From contig NZ_PVXQ01000010.1 of assembly GCF_002995745.1 (NCBI RefSeq), forward strand, positions 1-64,000: DNA of 64,000 nt. Direction: 5' to 3'. A program made the translations under genes and the position numbers. The notes beneath the pieces were generated by a model, which saw nothing but the letters and a program-made list of their open reading frames with translations, was not told the DNA's origin and searched no databases. How positions within the stretch are numbered: the first letter of the stretch is position 1; each line of letters opens with the position of its first letter. Below, one piece after another: positions 1 to 9,140 of the stretch. The stretch comes from Clostridium vincentii. GTDB taxonomy: Bacteria > Bacillota > Clostridia > Clostridiales > Clostridiaceae.

Positions 1-64
1 CATAAATCCAACTCCATTCTTTTTATCTTAGCAATAAAATTATAATGGATAATTTATGTATTGG

Positions 65-96
65 GGAGATGTTTTTACATCTCCTTTATTTTTTTG
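65..96 (+). terminator. Intrinsic terminator of a gene left of the window
   Basis: An 8-bp perfect stem (GGAGATGT / ACATCTCC) with a TTTT loop is followed by a T-rich run on the plus strand. It most likely ends a plus-strand gene lying before base 1. No gene is visible in bases 1-234 otherwise. Confidence 0.7.
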
Positions 97-234
97 CTAC
101 CTTTGCCTACTAAAATTATACTCTAACACATAAGAATGACTTGAATATGATTATATTATTAAACATTACCAGTGGGACAACATATTATAATTAAAGCACT
201 ATTAGTTAGACTTATTATCTCTTGCACAAATATT

Positions 235-629
235 TTATTTCTTTAAAAATAGATTAGTTAACCATGTAGTACACAGATTCATCCAAGTGGCTCCATTTGG
301 ATACACTCCCATACCACTATTTTCTTCATTAGCAAGTGATAATCCATGTGGACCCTCTGGATATATCTAACAATGGCTGTGGATGCTTGTTTGAAGCTAC
401 GCTATAAAATAAATCCAAACGCATGAAATCCTACAGAGTTAAATTTGAAGGGCTATTGGTTCAACCTCTCTGATAGATGTAAGTGTATCCCCCCGCCTGT
501 ACAAATTAAAACTGCTGCTCTTTTTTTATTTCCTTTAAGTATATAAGTATCCAAAGTTGGTCTTAAGTCATTATTCTTTTTATTTTCATATGGAAATTCA
601 CCACACAAATCAATAGTTTTATTTATCAT
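235..629 (-). pseudogene. Remnant of an alpha/beta-hydrolase (BD-FAE-type esterase)
   Basis: Reading the minus strand from an ATG at 627-629 gives an N-terminus typical of small alpha/beta hydrolases annotated as acetyl-xylan/feruloyl esterases: about 40 residues ending AAVLICTGGG. Homology then continues only by changing frame (VEPIALQ, FNSVGFHAF, SNKHPQPLLDISR), so there are at least two frameshifts and in-frame stops. Near 362-368 the reading jumps directly to the family C-terminus, which holds the catalytic-histidine segment (GPHGLSLANEEN) and ends at a TAA at 235-237. The nucleophile-serine region is therefore missing. I infer a decayed esterase with a large internal deletion. It sits downstream of the neighbouring glycosidase, consistent with a decaying plant-polysaccharide locus. 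Confidence 0.75.
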
Positions 630-687
630 ATATATACCCTTTCAAATTCTACTGGAAAGCTTACTGTTCATCTTTAATTAAAATATA

Positions 688-727
688 GCTTCACAATATT
701 TACACAAGTTGTGAAATATTGTGAAGC
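688..727 (-). terminator. Hairpin terminator after the GH-A hydrolase
   Basis: A 14-bp stem (GCTTCACAATATTT and its complement) encloses a short inner hairpin. It lies 20 bases past the stop of the hydrolase at 747. On the minus strand a weak T-rich tract follows. Confidence 0.6.
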
Positions 728-746
728 CTCAACTTCTCTTATTAAA

Positions 747-2306
747 TTATTTAATATTTATTAGACTTTTGTCAGCAATTAAAATTGGTGAATCATAAAC
801 AGGAATATCATTAAATGTATAAGTGTCACCTTTTTTACTCCATTTATCCGACGGTATTTCATAAATTCCACCGGTAATAACATCAACTAAAACAGGATTT
901 TCAAAATTCCCGTTTGCAATAGTAACTTGCTGAGGTTTCATTTTATATACATCACTTGGAATAGCATCATCCATCCAAATTGTGAACAATTGCTTCTTTG
1001 ATTCTTTATTACGGTATCCATATACAGAAACACTTCTGTCTGTTGTAATTGCATACTTTGTGTCTGAACCTGCTGCATCTATATTTCTAATAAGTTTTAC
1101 ATTGTCAATCTTTTCAAGTTTATCGTCAAAAATAGATGTTACGTTTTGAATTGCATAATAAGCAATCTTTGGTCTTACTGCTTTATTGTCTGGAGTCGAT
1201 TCAATAATACCTTTAGTATTTTTTTTATTTATCGGTCCCTGTCCAGCATATTGCATTTCAATTATTCCAAACATGCTACACTCAACATCGTTTCCAAGAT
1301 TTCCAAGCATTCTTCTTACATCCCATTTGGCCTGAGTTAATTCAGTCCATTTATTATCCCAAAGTGCTCCACCTGCATTACCTACTGAAGGTGCACCATT
1401 TTCACCTTGTCTCATTGTCATTCCCGGAGCATATTTATCAACTATTTGTCTCATCTTATATACATGATCATAATTTTCGTCAGGATTATAAGAATAGTCA
1501 TGATACGTTACGTTATCAAACAATTCTATCTTGTTTTTATCTTTAAGAAGTTTAAAAAATCTCTCTATATAATCTACGTCAATATGTCCTATAGCAAGAG
1601 CTGTAATTCTTGCCTCTGGTTGAATATCCTTAATAATTTCTGCTGTAAAGATATTGAAGTCAGCAGTAACTTCTGGTGTATTTACTACGTTATCTGCAAA
1701 ATTGGGTTCATTCCATACTTCCCAATCTTTAATTTTATCTTTATATCTTGTAACCATTGCTTTTACCCAATTTCCATAACCTTCTAATCCTTCTTTTGAT
1801 AAAGGCATTCCTGCGCCTAAATTTTCACCACCGCCACCAGCATAAATCGAATTTCCATATCCAGTTTGCATCCACGGTTTAAATCCTCTACTTACGGCAT
1901 CATCAATAGTTTTATCCATCCATGCCCAATCGTATACTCCTTTTGTTTTCTCCGTTTTAGCCCATCCACCCTGCATACGAAGTGTTTTAATACCTAATGG
2001 AGAAATATACTCTTTATACTGCTCATAATCAGTAAAATCACGATCCATTGTTTCACATCCAATAAACCAATTAGATGATTCTATTTCCTCGGTATTTTTT
2101 GATTTTACAGAACCAATATAAGGTAAATCAAACTTAATGTCAGGTTTTTTAATATTAAACCCTTTTATGTTATCTGAAGCCCTAGGACTAACATAATAAG
2201 TTTTATCTGTTTTGATATTATTATTATATATTACTACACTTCCTAAACAGAACATAAGTACTAGAGAAGCAGGTATGATAACTTTTTTTAAATACAATTT
2301 TTTCAT
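747..2306 (-). CDS. Membrane-anchored or secreted clan GH-A glycoside hydrolase (GH39/GH5-like)
   Basis: The 519-residue protein begins with a positively charged stretch and one hydrophobic segment (about residues 8-27), so it is secreted or anchored outside the cell. The rest reads as a (beta/alpha)8 barrel. WNEPN places the probable acid/base Glu at residue 200, and RQGENGAPS puts a probable nucleophile Glu near residue 302, the usual clan GH-A arrangement. The start has a good AGGAGG site. The exact family and substrate are not certain; GH39 (xylosidase-like) or a GH5-related family are the best guesses. It lies 209 bases downstream of the GH36 gene on the same strand, with no terminator seen between, so co-transcription is possible. 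Confidence 0.75.
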   Translation of the reverse strand: MKKLYLKKVIIPASLVLMFCLGSVVIYNNNIKTDKTYYVSPRASDNIKGFNIKKPDIKFDLPYIGSVKSKNTEEIESSNWFIGCETMDRDFTDYEQYKEYISPLGIKTLRMQGGWAKTEKTKGVYDWAWMDKTIDDAVSRGFKPWMQTGYGNSIYAGGGGENLGAGMPLSKEGLEGYGNWVKAMVTRYKDKIKDWEVWNEPNFADNVVNTPEVTADFNIFTAEIIKDIQPEARITALAIGHIDVDYIERFFKLLKDKNKIELFDNVTYHDYSYNPDENYDHVYKMRQIVDKYAPGMTMRQGENGAPSVGNAGGALWDNKWTELTQAKWDVRRMLGNLGNDVECSMFGIIEMQYAGQGPINKKNTKGIIESTPDNKAVRPKIAYYAIQNVTSIFDDKLEKIDNVKLIRNIDAAGSDTKYAITTDRSVSVYGYRNKESKKQLFTIWMDDAIPSDVYKMKPQQVTIANGNFENPVLVDVITGGIYEIPSDKWSKKGDTYTFNDIPVYDSPILIADKSLINIK

Positions 2307-2455
2307 TAATTAAATCCTCCTATAATTTTATTTATAAAGTTAACACGAATGTTAAAACACGACATTGATAGATTCTTTTGTAAAAGTATGAAACCCTTAT
2401 CCTATCAATTCGTATACAATACCAATAATTCTAAAAACTCCTATTTAAAATATTG

Positions 2456-2472
2456 TTACACGCGTGATATTG
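2456..2472. promoter_or_regulatory. Possible LacI-type operator
   Basis: A palindrome centred on CACGCGTG (2459-2466) lies between two copies of ATATTGTTA-like sequence, in the gap between the alpha-galactosidase and the GH-A hydrolase. A central CG flanked by symmetric arms is typical of LacI-family operators for sugar genes. No regulator gene is nearby, so this is inference only. Confidence 0.3.
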
Positions 2473-2515
2473 TTATAATCAATTATACATTGTAAAGACC
2501 ATCACTCTACTGTCA

Positions 2516-4705
2516 TCAAAAAATAGCCTCAAATCTCCATGTCTGACTGTAAAAATCACCTAATACATAAGGTAATCCGACTCCAGCCTGCATAAGTTCA
2601 TCTCCACCATAGACCTTACCAGTACCTATAAGCCTATAATCATAATTAGGGTTTAATCCCTGTAATTTTACCCAAATAAAAGGCGAGTTTGGACGTCCAA
2701 GCACTCTGAAGTACGCTGCGAAAGCTTCCTTCTTCTCCTCTGAAACAAACATCCAAGCTGTTTCATTCCCTTCAAATGGACTTAATAGTCTGTAGAAATC
2801 TCCAAATTGAATTAAACTTCTTACTTCCTTGTATTGCTCAATCTGCTTTCTGATTACATCCTTATCTTCTTCACCCATAGTTGTTAAATCAAATTCATAG
2901 CCAAAGTTTCCTGACATTGCTACATTGCATCTCATATCCATATTGGTTACTCTTTCAGTCTGACCGTTTGGTACTTCAGATATATGACAACACATTGCAC
3001 TTGTTGGATACACTACAGTTGTTCCATATTGTATTTTTAATCTCTCAACTGCGTCTGTATCATCACTAGTCCAAGTTTGTGGCATATAATATAAAATTCC
3101 TGGATCAAAACGTCCGCCACCACCTGAACAGCTTTCAAATAAAATATGTGGAAATGCAGAAGTTATTTCTCCCATTATTCTGTATAGACCTAATATATAC
3201 CTATGTGCAGTTTCTCTTTGTCTTTCTGCTGGAAGACACGCAGAACCTATTTCAGTCATATTTCTATTCATATCCCACTTAACATAAGTTATTTTAGCAC
3301 TCTTAAGAACATCTGAGATTGATTTTATAACGTAATCACAAACTTCCACTCTTGATAGGTCAAGAATAAGTTGATTTCTTCCTTCAGTACGTCTTCTATC
3401 TGGAACATGTAAGCACCAGTTAGGGTGACTTCTGTATAGGTCGCTATTTGGTGATATCATTTCAGGCTCAACCCATAATCCAAACTCCATGCCATAACTT
3501 GTTATATCCTTAGCAAGCTGCACTAATCCTGCTGGAAGTTTATTTCTATCTACCACCCAATCTCCCAAAGAAGAATTATCAGCATCTCTCTTGCCAAACC
3601 ATCCATCATCTAGTACAAAGAGTTCAATGCCTACTTCTTTACCAGCTTTAGCAATAGCCTTTATTTTGTCTGCATTAAATTTAAAAAAAGTTGCTTCCCA
3701 GTTATTAGCTAAAATTGGTCTTTCCTTATCTCTGAATTGCCCCCTGCAAAGTCTTGTACGGTATAACTTATGGTAAGTTCTTGACATTTCTCCAAGACCC
3801 TTGCCTGAATATACCATAACCACTTCAGGAGCTTGAAAACTTTGACCTTGTTCTAAAAGCCAACTGAAATCAAAATCATTTATCCCCATGTTTACACGAG
3901 TTGTGAAAAATTGGTCTACCTCAACCTCAGCAACAAAATTTCCACTGTATACAAGATTAAAGCCGTATACATCACCGTTTGTCTCTGTAGCATCTTTGCT
4001 TAGTAACGCAATAAAAGGATTTTGTTGTGCACTACTTGCACCCCTTCTGCTTTCAATAGATTGTATTCCTGGTCTTAAAGAAGTTCTTATCATATGTCTT
4101 TCTCTTGCCCAAGAACCTGATAAGTGAAGAAGATCAAAGTTATCATTTTTAAAGTCAACATTAGCACTTAATACCTTTAATAACTTTAATTTTTCATTTC
4201 CACTATTGATGTATTTAACTGAACGAGTGATAACATTAAGTTTTTCATATACTGTATATGTTAGAATAACATCAAGTTTTATAAGTGAATCTGTTAAAGT
4301 AATCTCTATAGTTTCTGCTTCCTCTAGACTTTCAACATAAGTTGAAGGTAATCCCTCAAGCGCTGGTTTACCCTTTAAAATCTTATGAGAACTATACCTT
4401 AAATCAGAAATAGTTGACCCATTTTCTAATTGAATATGGTATGCAGGATTTCTGTTGTCCGATGTACCATATGCTGGGTATTCCTGTGGAACACAATCTA
4501 AAGTAAGAGTTCTATCATCAGAATTTGGATGTGCTCCCCAAGCTCTTTCAACTTCAGGTATCTCAGCATAGTTTTCTGCATTTCTTAATTTATTTCCCCA
4601 GTAAATATGGGCAAAGTATCCATCTCTATATATCTTCATCATATAACTTGTATTTGCTGCTTGTAAATGAAACAGTTGCAGTTTTTCATCAAAAATAATA
4701 GCCAT
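2516..4705 (-). CDS. Alpha-galactosidase, family GH36
   Basis: This 729-residue protein matches the length and layout of bacterial GH36 alpha-galactosidases: an N-terminal beta-supersandwich, a central (beta/alpha)8 barrel from about residue 330, and a C-terminal beta domain. Catalytic motifs are visible: KWDMNR with the nucleophile Asp478 and SDDTDAVERL with the acid/base Asp548. DDGWFGKR and WVEPEM line the sugar pocket. It has no signal peptide and acts in the cytoplasm, removing terminal alpha-galactose from melibiose/raffinose-type sugars. No dedicated transporter is adjacent. The start follows a purine-rich site (AGGAGAG). The upstream 400 bases hold a dehydrogenase remnant. Confidence 0.93.
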   Translation of the reverse strand: MAIIFDEKLQLFHLQAANTSYMMKIYRDGYFAHIYWGNKLRNAENYAEIPEVERAWGAHPNSDDRTLTLDCVPQEYPAYGTSDNRNPAYHIQLENGSTISDLRYSSHKILKGKPALEGLPSTYVESLEEAETIEITLTDSLIKLDVILTYTVYEKLNVITRSVKYINSGNEKLKLLKVLSANVDFKNDNFDLLHLSGSWARERHMIRTSLRPGIQSIESRRGASSAQQNPFIALLSKDATETNGDVYGFNLVYSGNFVAEVEVDQFFTTRVNMGINDFDFSWLLEQGQSFQAPEVVMVYSGKGLGEMSRTYHKLYRTRLCRGQFRDKERPILANNWEATFFKFNADKIKAIAKAGKEVGIELFVLDDGWFGKRDADNSSLGDWVVDRNKLPAGLVQLAKDITSYGMEFGLWVEPEMISPNSDLYRSHPNWCLHVPDRRRTEGRNQLILDLSRVEVCDYVIKSISDVLKSAKITYVKWDMNRNMTEIGSACLPAERQRETAHRYILGLYRIMGEITSAFPHILFESCSGGGGRFDPGILYYMPQTWTSDDTDAVERLKIQYGTTVVYPTSAMCCHISEVPNGQTERVTNMDMRCNVAMSGNFGYEFDLTTMGEEDKDVIRKQIEQYKEVRSLIQFGDFYRLLSPFEGNETAWMFVSEEKKEAFAAYFRVLGRPNSPFIWVKLQGLNPNYDYRLIGTGKVYGGDELMQAGVGLPYVLGDFYSQTWRFEAIF

Positions 4706-4744
4706 TATTCACTCTCCTATATAAAACTCCTTTTTCCATATTTC

Positions 4745-4853
4745 TACAATCTTGGATATACAATAACCTTACCAACACTTCATCCTTGCAATATTCAGGA
4801 ATCAGTATCTCGCTGTACTCTAAATTTTTTGGAGATATTAGTACTTGTGCATA
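4745..4853 (-). pseudogene. N-terminal fragment of a zinc-type alcohol/polyol dehydrogenase
   Basis: On the minus strand an open stretch of about 36 codons just before the GH36 gene reads QVLISPKNLEYSEI followed by EYCKDEVLVRLLYI. This resembles the first beta strands of medium-chain zinc dehydrogenases (family pattern: ...LEYREVPVPEPGPDEVLVRV.Y.GICGSD). The catalytic-zinc Cys context is degraded and the remaining roughly 300 residues are absent; the frame then runs into the start of the GH36 gene. A dehydrogenase of the sorbitol/galactitol-phosphate type would fit the galactoside context. The identification rests on a short match. Confidence 0.5.
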
Positions 4854-5111
4854 CTATAAGAACTTCTGTTAATTTTCATTTTATATCCCACCCTATTCTT
4901 TAAATATCAAATATTTTCTTTATAAGAAATTCATATCCAATTTTACTTCTAGAATATTTATAATACCATGTTTGATAATGATTATTTTATGTGTAAATTA
5001 CTTTTTTGTAGAAACTGAAAGTATGTTATTAATTCAGTATTAGTAATACAAAAAAATTCTAAACTATGACTGGAAATTAAATTTCCATTTATATATTACT
5101 ATCAAATTTAT

Positions 5112-5345
5112 TTACATATTCTGTACTTCAACAACGTTGAAGTATACTACCTTACCCCAATCCGTGCTTTTTATAGTTTGTTTTATAGTTGAACATGCAA
5201 GTTTCCCATCACTAAAATCAGATTTAAAGCAGAGTGTTATTCCTTGTTTCTTGCAAAATTTAAATTGTTTCTTATTTCCAATTTCAATATTCTCTACCAT
5301 TTTAATTATTTCTTCCTGTTTTAAAGGGCAATTTACTAATATCAT
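5112..5345 (-). CDS. Small conserved-looking protein of unknown function
   Basis: A 77-residue ORF; I choose the ATG at 5343-5345 because GAGGAAG precedes it, whereas the upstream in-frame ATG (5363) has no ribosome binding site. It is rich in Lys with three Cys (one NCP near the N-terminus, one FCKK, one LAC), has no membrane segment and no motif I recognise. It lies alone between the PTS gene and the alpha-galactosidase. Codon use looks like that of the neighbouring genes. I do not assign a function. Confidence 0.5.
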   Translation of the reverse strand: MILVNCPLKQEEIIKMVENIEIGNKKQFKFCKKQGITLCFKSDFSDGKLACSTIKQTIKSTDWGKVVYFNVVEVQNM

Positions 5346-5400
5346 TATTCTTCCTCTTTTCATTGATTAAATCATAAAAAGCTGTAAGATTATTTCTAAA

Positions 5401-5438
5401 ATACAATATGTATTACTCAAACATAATACATATTGTAT
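5401..5438 (-). terminator. 15-bp inverted repeat after the PTS IIC gene
   Basis: ATACAATATGTATTA and its exact complement flank an 8-base loop. A short T run follows on the minus strand, about 70 bases past the PTS gene stop, so it probably ends that transcript. Confidence 0.6.
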
Positions 5439-5506
5439 CTGAAATATTATTACTATACTTTTCGTGATCTAATAATTATATATTTTATATTATGCGTAAG
5501 CCTTCA

Positions 5507-6826
5507 CTAAGCTTGTACATCTTCTGAGTCTTGTTCATTCTTAAAGTTTAAGTTATCTTGTTTCTTAAAGAATGGAAGGTATATAAAGAATGCAATTATT
5601 AAAATTACTATTTGTAAAAGTGCTGTTTTCCATCCACCAATTATAAATCCAGATATTATTGCTGGGGTTGTCCAAGGAAGGATTACTCCTGCAAATGGTT
5701 CAACTAATCCCATAGCAATTGCAAAATAAGCTATTATCCCCGATATCACAGGTGTAATTATAAATGGAACTGCCATAAATGGATTCATTACTATAGGTGC
5801 TCCAAAAGTAACTGGTTCATTTATATTAAACACTCCTGGAAGTACCGCTAATTTTCCAAGTTGCTTAAATTGTGTTGATTTTGCAATAATTATCATACAC
5901 AATACAAATGCAAATGTAATTCCAGATCCTGTTAAATTAATAAATAAATCTAGAAATTGTTGTGTTACAATATGTGCCCCATTTTCTAATGTAAGAGCTT
6001 TTCCACTAGTAAGTATAGCTTGATTTTCTAATGTATTTGACGTTAATATTGGACCCATTACGCCACCAACAATTGCAGCTCCATGTACTCCAAACCACCA
6101 TAAGAAAGGAATTAAGAATGAAATAACTATAACTCCACCTAATGAATCTGTCATACCTTGTAGTGGTGTTTGTATTACTTTGTATATCCATTCAACAAAA
6201 GTTGTATTCAATCCATATCTAAAGAATATATAAATTGCTGTTGCACCTGTAATAATAGCGGCTGCTGGTATTAACGCTGTGAAAGAGTTAGCAACACCCG
6301 ATGGTACAGCGTCTGGCATTTTAATTGTAATTTTATGTTTCATAAACCATGAATAAATTGCACCTACTATTATTCCAATTATGATGGCTGTAATCATACC
6401 TTGCCCACCAGTCCAGGTTTTAGGGATAACATTTCCTACTTTTTCTCCAGATTCAATCTTAACAAAACCATCTATAGTTATTATGAATACTACAAGTGAT
6501 ATTATTCCTGCTGGCAAAGGTTCATAACCTTCATTCTTTACATAAATGTATGCTATACCTATTGATGCAACTAAAGCCATAATTCCAAATGTAGCACCAA
6601 AAGTTTGCCATAATGGCTCTGACCAATTTCCTCCAAATACACTAGCCATCCAATCATTTACAGCTGGTATTGGGAATTGGGCAATTAATAAAAATAATGA
6701 TCCTACTATAGTTAGTGGTAATGTGCTCATTATACCGTCTTTTAATGCAACTACCCCTTTTAAAGTAACAAATTTCATAACCAATGGTAGTACTTTTTCG
6801 TCAAAGAATTTTCCTAATGATGACAT
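5507..6826 (-). CDS. celB: PTS cellobiose/lichenan-type transporter subunit IIC
   Basis: A 439-residue polytopic membrane protein with about ten hydrophobic segments, of the EIIC lactose/cellobiose family. It moves a beta-glucoside across the membrane while the cognate EIIB phosphorylates it. The family core (FGVHGAAIVGG, FNINEPVTFGAPIVMNP) is plainly present near residues 244-345; the NEP segment is the conserved sugar-binding signature. No IIA or IIB domain is fused and none is encoded nearby, so it must borrow IIA/IIB from elsewhere. It lies directly downstream of the GH1 phospho-beta-glucosidase, separated by a terminator, so it probably has its own promoter. Confidence 0.92.
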   Translation of the reverse strand: MSSLGKFFDEKVLPLVMKFVTLKGVVALKDGIMSTLPLTIVGSLFLLIAQFPIPAVNDWMASVFGGNWSEPLWQTFGATFGIMALVASIGIAYIYVKNEGYEPLPAGIISLVVFIITIDGFVKIESGEKVGNVIPKTWTGGQGMITAIIIGIIVGAIYSWFMKHKITIKMPDAVPSGVANSFTALIPAAAIITGATAIYIFFRYGLNTTFVEWIYKVIQTPLQGMTDSLGGVIVISFLIPFLWWFGVHGAAIVGGVMGPILTSNTLENQAILTSGKALTLENGAHIVTQQFLDLFINLTGSGITFAFVLCMIIIAKSTQFKQLGKLAVLPGVFNINEPVTFGAPIVMNPFMAVPFIITPVISGIIAYFAIAMGLVEPFAGVILPWTTPAIISGFIIGGWKTALLQIVILIIAFFIYLPFFKKQDNLNFKNEQDSEDVQA

Positions 6827-7050
6827 AATAATTCCTCCTTAAAATAAATAATTTTACCTTCTTAAAGTTTGTTATAAATATTTTGGGATTTTGTATTTCA
6901 AAATCAATCCCTTTAAAATTTTCTCCTCCTCCTTCTATTACTTTTCTATTTGAATTATATTTATGGTCAACGTATATAAGGTCATATTAGTTTGTATACA
7001 TTTAACCATTCAATAAATTAATAGCCTCCTAATCATAGGTTCTTTATTGT

Positions 7051-7064
7051 CTAAATCGTTTTCA
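7051..7064 (-). promoter_or_regulatory. Possible cre (CcpA) site
   Basis: Minus-strand TGAAAACGATTTAG resembles the CcpA site TGNAANCGNWWWCA except at the last two bases. Its position upstream of a PTS gene suits catabolite control. It is a weak match. Confidence 0.3.
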
Positions 7065-7242
7065 GAAAATTAATACCTTTCATCATGTGAATACTATATC
7101 TAATATTACTTCTAAGCAATTACTAATACCATGTGTAATACTGTCTTTTTCATGTACTATTCTGTTTTAAAAAGAAATTATTTTATATTTACAAATTTTA
7201 GAATTTATTTATTTGTAATATTTAAAGATATATAAAAATAAG

Positions 7243-7293
7243 AAAGGGCTGTTGACATGAATTATTTTTTAAATAATTCTTCAACAGCCCTTT
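7243..7293 (-). terminator. Strong terminator after the GH1 gene
   Basis: A 13-bp perfect stem (AAAGGGCTGTTGA / TCAACAGCCCTTT) encloses a second AT-rich hairpin. It begins 14 bases beyond the GH1 stop. T runs occur on both sides, so it could work in both directions. Confidence 0.85.
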
Positions 7294-7306
7294 TTTTAAT
7301 TTATAA

Positions 7307-8749
7307 TTATAATTCTTCACCATTTGTCTTTATTACATCTTGATACCAGTAGAAGCTATCCTTCTTGTAACGATCCATGGAAGCGCCTTCCTCTTCTTGA
7401 CGATCTACATAAATGAAACCATAACGTTTTTGATATCCATTTTGCCAACTTAATAAATCTGTTATTGACCATGTGCAGTATGCAATTATTTCACAGCCTT
7501 CATTAACTGCTTCCTTCAATTCTTCTATATGAGCCTTTAAATATACTATACGATAATCATCATGAATTTTATTATCTTCAGTTTTCTTATCAAATGCTCC
7601 AAGTCCATTTTCAGATATAACTACAGGTAAATCATATCTACTAGTGATTGTTCTGCAGCACATTCTTATGCCCATCGGGTCTATAGTCCAATCCCAATCT
7701 GTAGTTTTTAGATGTGGATTCGCTGGATTCTTGTATAATCCAGGTTTTCCACTAATTTGTGATATACCCTTCTTACCTGTCGTATTTATTTCAGATGCTC
7801 CAACACCATCTATTGGATTATATTCAACAACCACTGTCTGATAGTAGTTTACTCCCATAAAGTCAACTTGTGCAGCTTCCTTCATAAGCTCCTCATCCCC
7901 ATCTTCAAATTTCGGAGCAAAACCTTGAGCTTCTAAATACTTAAAGGCTGCCTTTGGATAATGACCATATGCATAAACATCCATCCACCAGAATGATTGT
8001 AGATCATCATAATCTGCCTTTGCCATAGCATTAATAGGATTACAATCAATGGCATAACTTGGGTTAAATGCAAAGCTTGCACCTATTTTACCTCCTGGAA
8101 CTAATTTTCTAAATGCGAGAACCGCTTTGGCATGAGCTATATTTGCATGATGGTTTACTTGATAGAACATTTTCATGTCGTTTTTCTTTCCTGGGGGGTG
8201 TGCTGCAATTACCCATCCATTATTCGTAAATACGTTTTGTTCATTTAAAGTTATCCAGTACTTAACCTTCTTTCCGTATCGCTTGAATAAAGTTATTGCA
8301 TAATTTTCATAATCATCAATTATATTTCTGCTTTCCCATCCACAATATTCTTCTTGAAGGGTTTGTGGCAAATCCCAGTGGTACATTGTAACCATAGGTT
8401 CTATTCCATACTTTAAACATTCATCAATCACATCATCATAGAATTGTAGACCCTTCTCATTAACTTGACCTTTTCCCTTTGGATAAATTCTTGGCCAAGA
8501 AACCGAGAATCTATAAGTTTTTAATCCCATTTCTGCCATTAATGCAATATCTTCTTTAAATCGATGATAATGGTCAACTGCCACATCACCTGTTGTAGCT
8601 TTAAATGTTTTTCCAGGAATTCTTACAAATTCATCCCAGTTGCTTCTTCCTTTTCCATCTTCTTCAGCAGCGCCTTCTACTTGATAAGCTGCAGATGCAC
8701 TTCCCCATAGAAAATCTTCTTTAAATCCATGTTTTTCTTTAAAATACAT
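7307..8749 (-). CDS. bglA: 6-phospho-beta-glucosidase, family GH1
   Basis: A 480-residue cytoplasmic GH1 enzyme. The acid/base Glu is residue 170 in TLNEQN and the nucleophile is Glu380 in VISENGLG. The C-terminal phosphate-binding pattern of phospho-glycosidases, Ser434 with Lys441 and Tyr443 in SWQNGYQKRYGF, is present, so the substrate is a 6-phosphorylated beta-glucoside rather than free cellobiose. This agrees with the PTS IIC gene just downstream on the same strand. An AGGAGG site precedes the ATG. The two genes are separated by a terminator, so they may be expressed separately. Confidence 0.93.
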   Translation of the reverse strand: MYFKEKHGFKEDFLWGSASAAYQVEGAAEEDGKGRSNWDEFVRIPGKTFKATTGDVAVDHYHRFKEDIALMAEMGLKTYRFSVSWPRIYPKGKGQVNEKGLQFYDDVIDECLKYGIEPMVTMYHWDLPQTLQEEYCGWESRNIIDDYENYAITLFKRYGKKVKYWITLNEQNVFTNNGWVIAAHPPGKKNDMKMFYQVNHHANIAHAKAVLAFRKLVPGGKIGASFAFNPSYAIDCNPINAMAKADYDDLQSFWWMDVYAYGHYPKAAFKYLEAQGFAPKFEDGDEELMKEAAQVDFMGVNYYQTVVVEYNPIDGVGASEINTTGKKGISQISGKPGLYKNPANPHLKTTDWDWTIDPMGIRMCCRTITSRYDLPVVISENGLGAFDKKTEDNKIHDDYRIVYLKAHIEELKEAVNEGCEIIAYCTWSITDLLSWQNGYQKRYGFIYVDRQEEEGASMDRYKKDSFYWYQDVIKTNGEEL

Positions 8750-9140
8750 TTGTCATCCTCCTAATGTGTACATATTTTTATACAAAAAAATCATACAAAA
8801 AACCTTTTACTGTTTTACAAACCTAGTCTAACATACTGCTTATAGAATTGTCTATACTAGTTATTTTTACAAATCAGTCTATTTTTTACATTTATTTTGT
8901 ATTATTTACAAATAATCAGTTTAGTTCAAGTGCTAAACTGCCTTTGTTACTTTGCATTTTTTAGATAATAAACTTGAAAAAAATTTTTTTTATGTAATGA
9001 AAAGCAATAAAAAAACACCCTTAATTCATTGGCATACATCATATTGTATACCAATGAATTAAGAGCCCTACTATTGCAAATTTAGCATAGATTTTATTAG
9101 GTTTATTCATCAAATTTTTTTTATAGAAACACTCTTAATT
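8750..9140 (-). other. Intergenic region upstream of the GH1 gene
   Basis: About 390 bases without a gene. It contains the terminator of the PilZ gene (9021-9064) and an 8-bp inverted repeat CAGTTTAG/CTAAACTG (8917-8940) that could be an operator or RNA hairpin. The promoter of the GH1 gene must lie here, but I could not identify it with confidence. Confidence 0.5.
9021..9064 (-). terminator. Terminator after the PilZ gene
   Basis: Arms CTTAATTCATTGG and its complement (extended by four pairs after one mismatch) form a long hairpin. On the minus strand GGGTGTTTTTTTATTG follows, giving a clear T run. Confidence 0.8.

Larger units (their letters stand above)
6827..7306 (-). other. Intergenic region upstream of the PTS IIC gene
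   Basis: About 480 bases without a gene. It holds the terminator of the GH1 gene (7243-7293) and a possible catabolite-response site (7051-7064). I see no convincing RNA antiterminator (LicT/BglG target) and no consensus promoter. Confidence 0.5.

Noticed and set aside
5507-8749. Complete cellobiose PTS operon
   Set aside because: Only the IIC gene and the phospho-beta-glucosidase are present; IIA, IIB and an antiterminator gene are absent, and a terminator separates the two genes.
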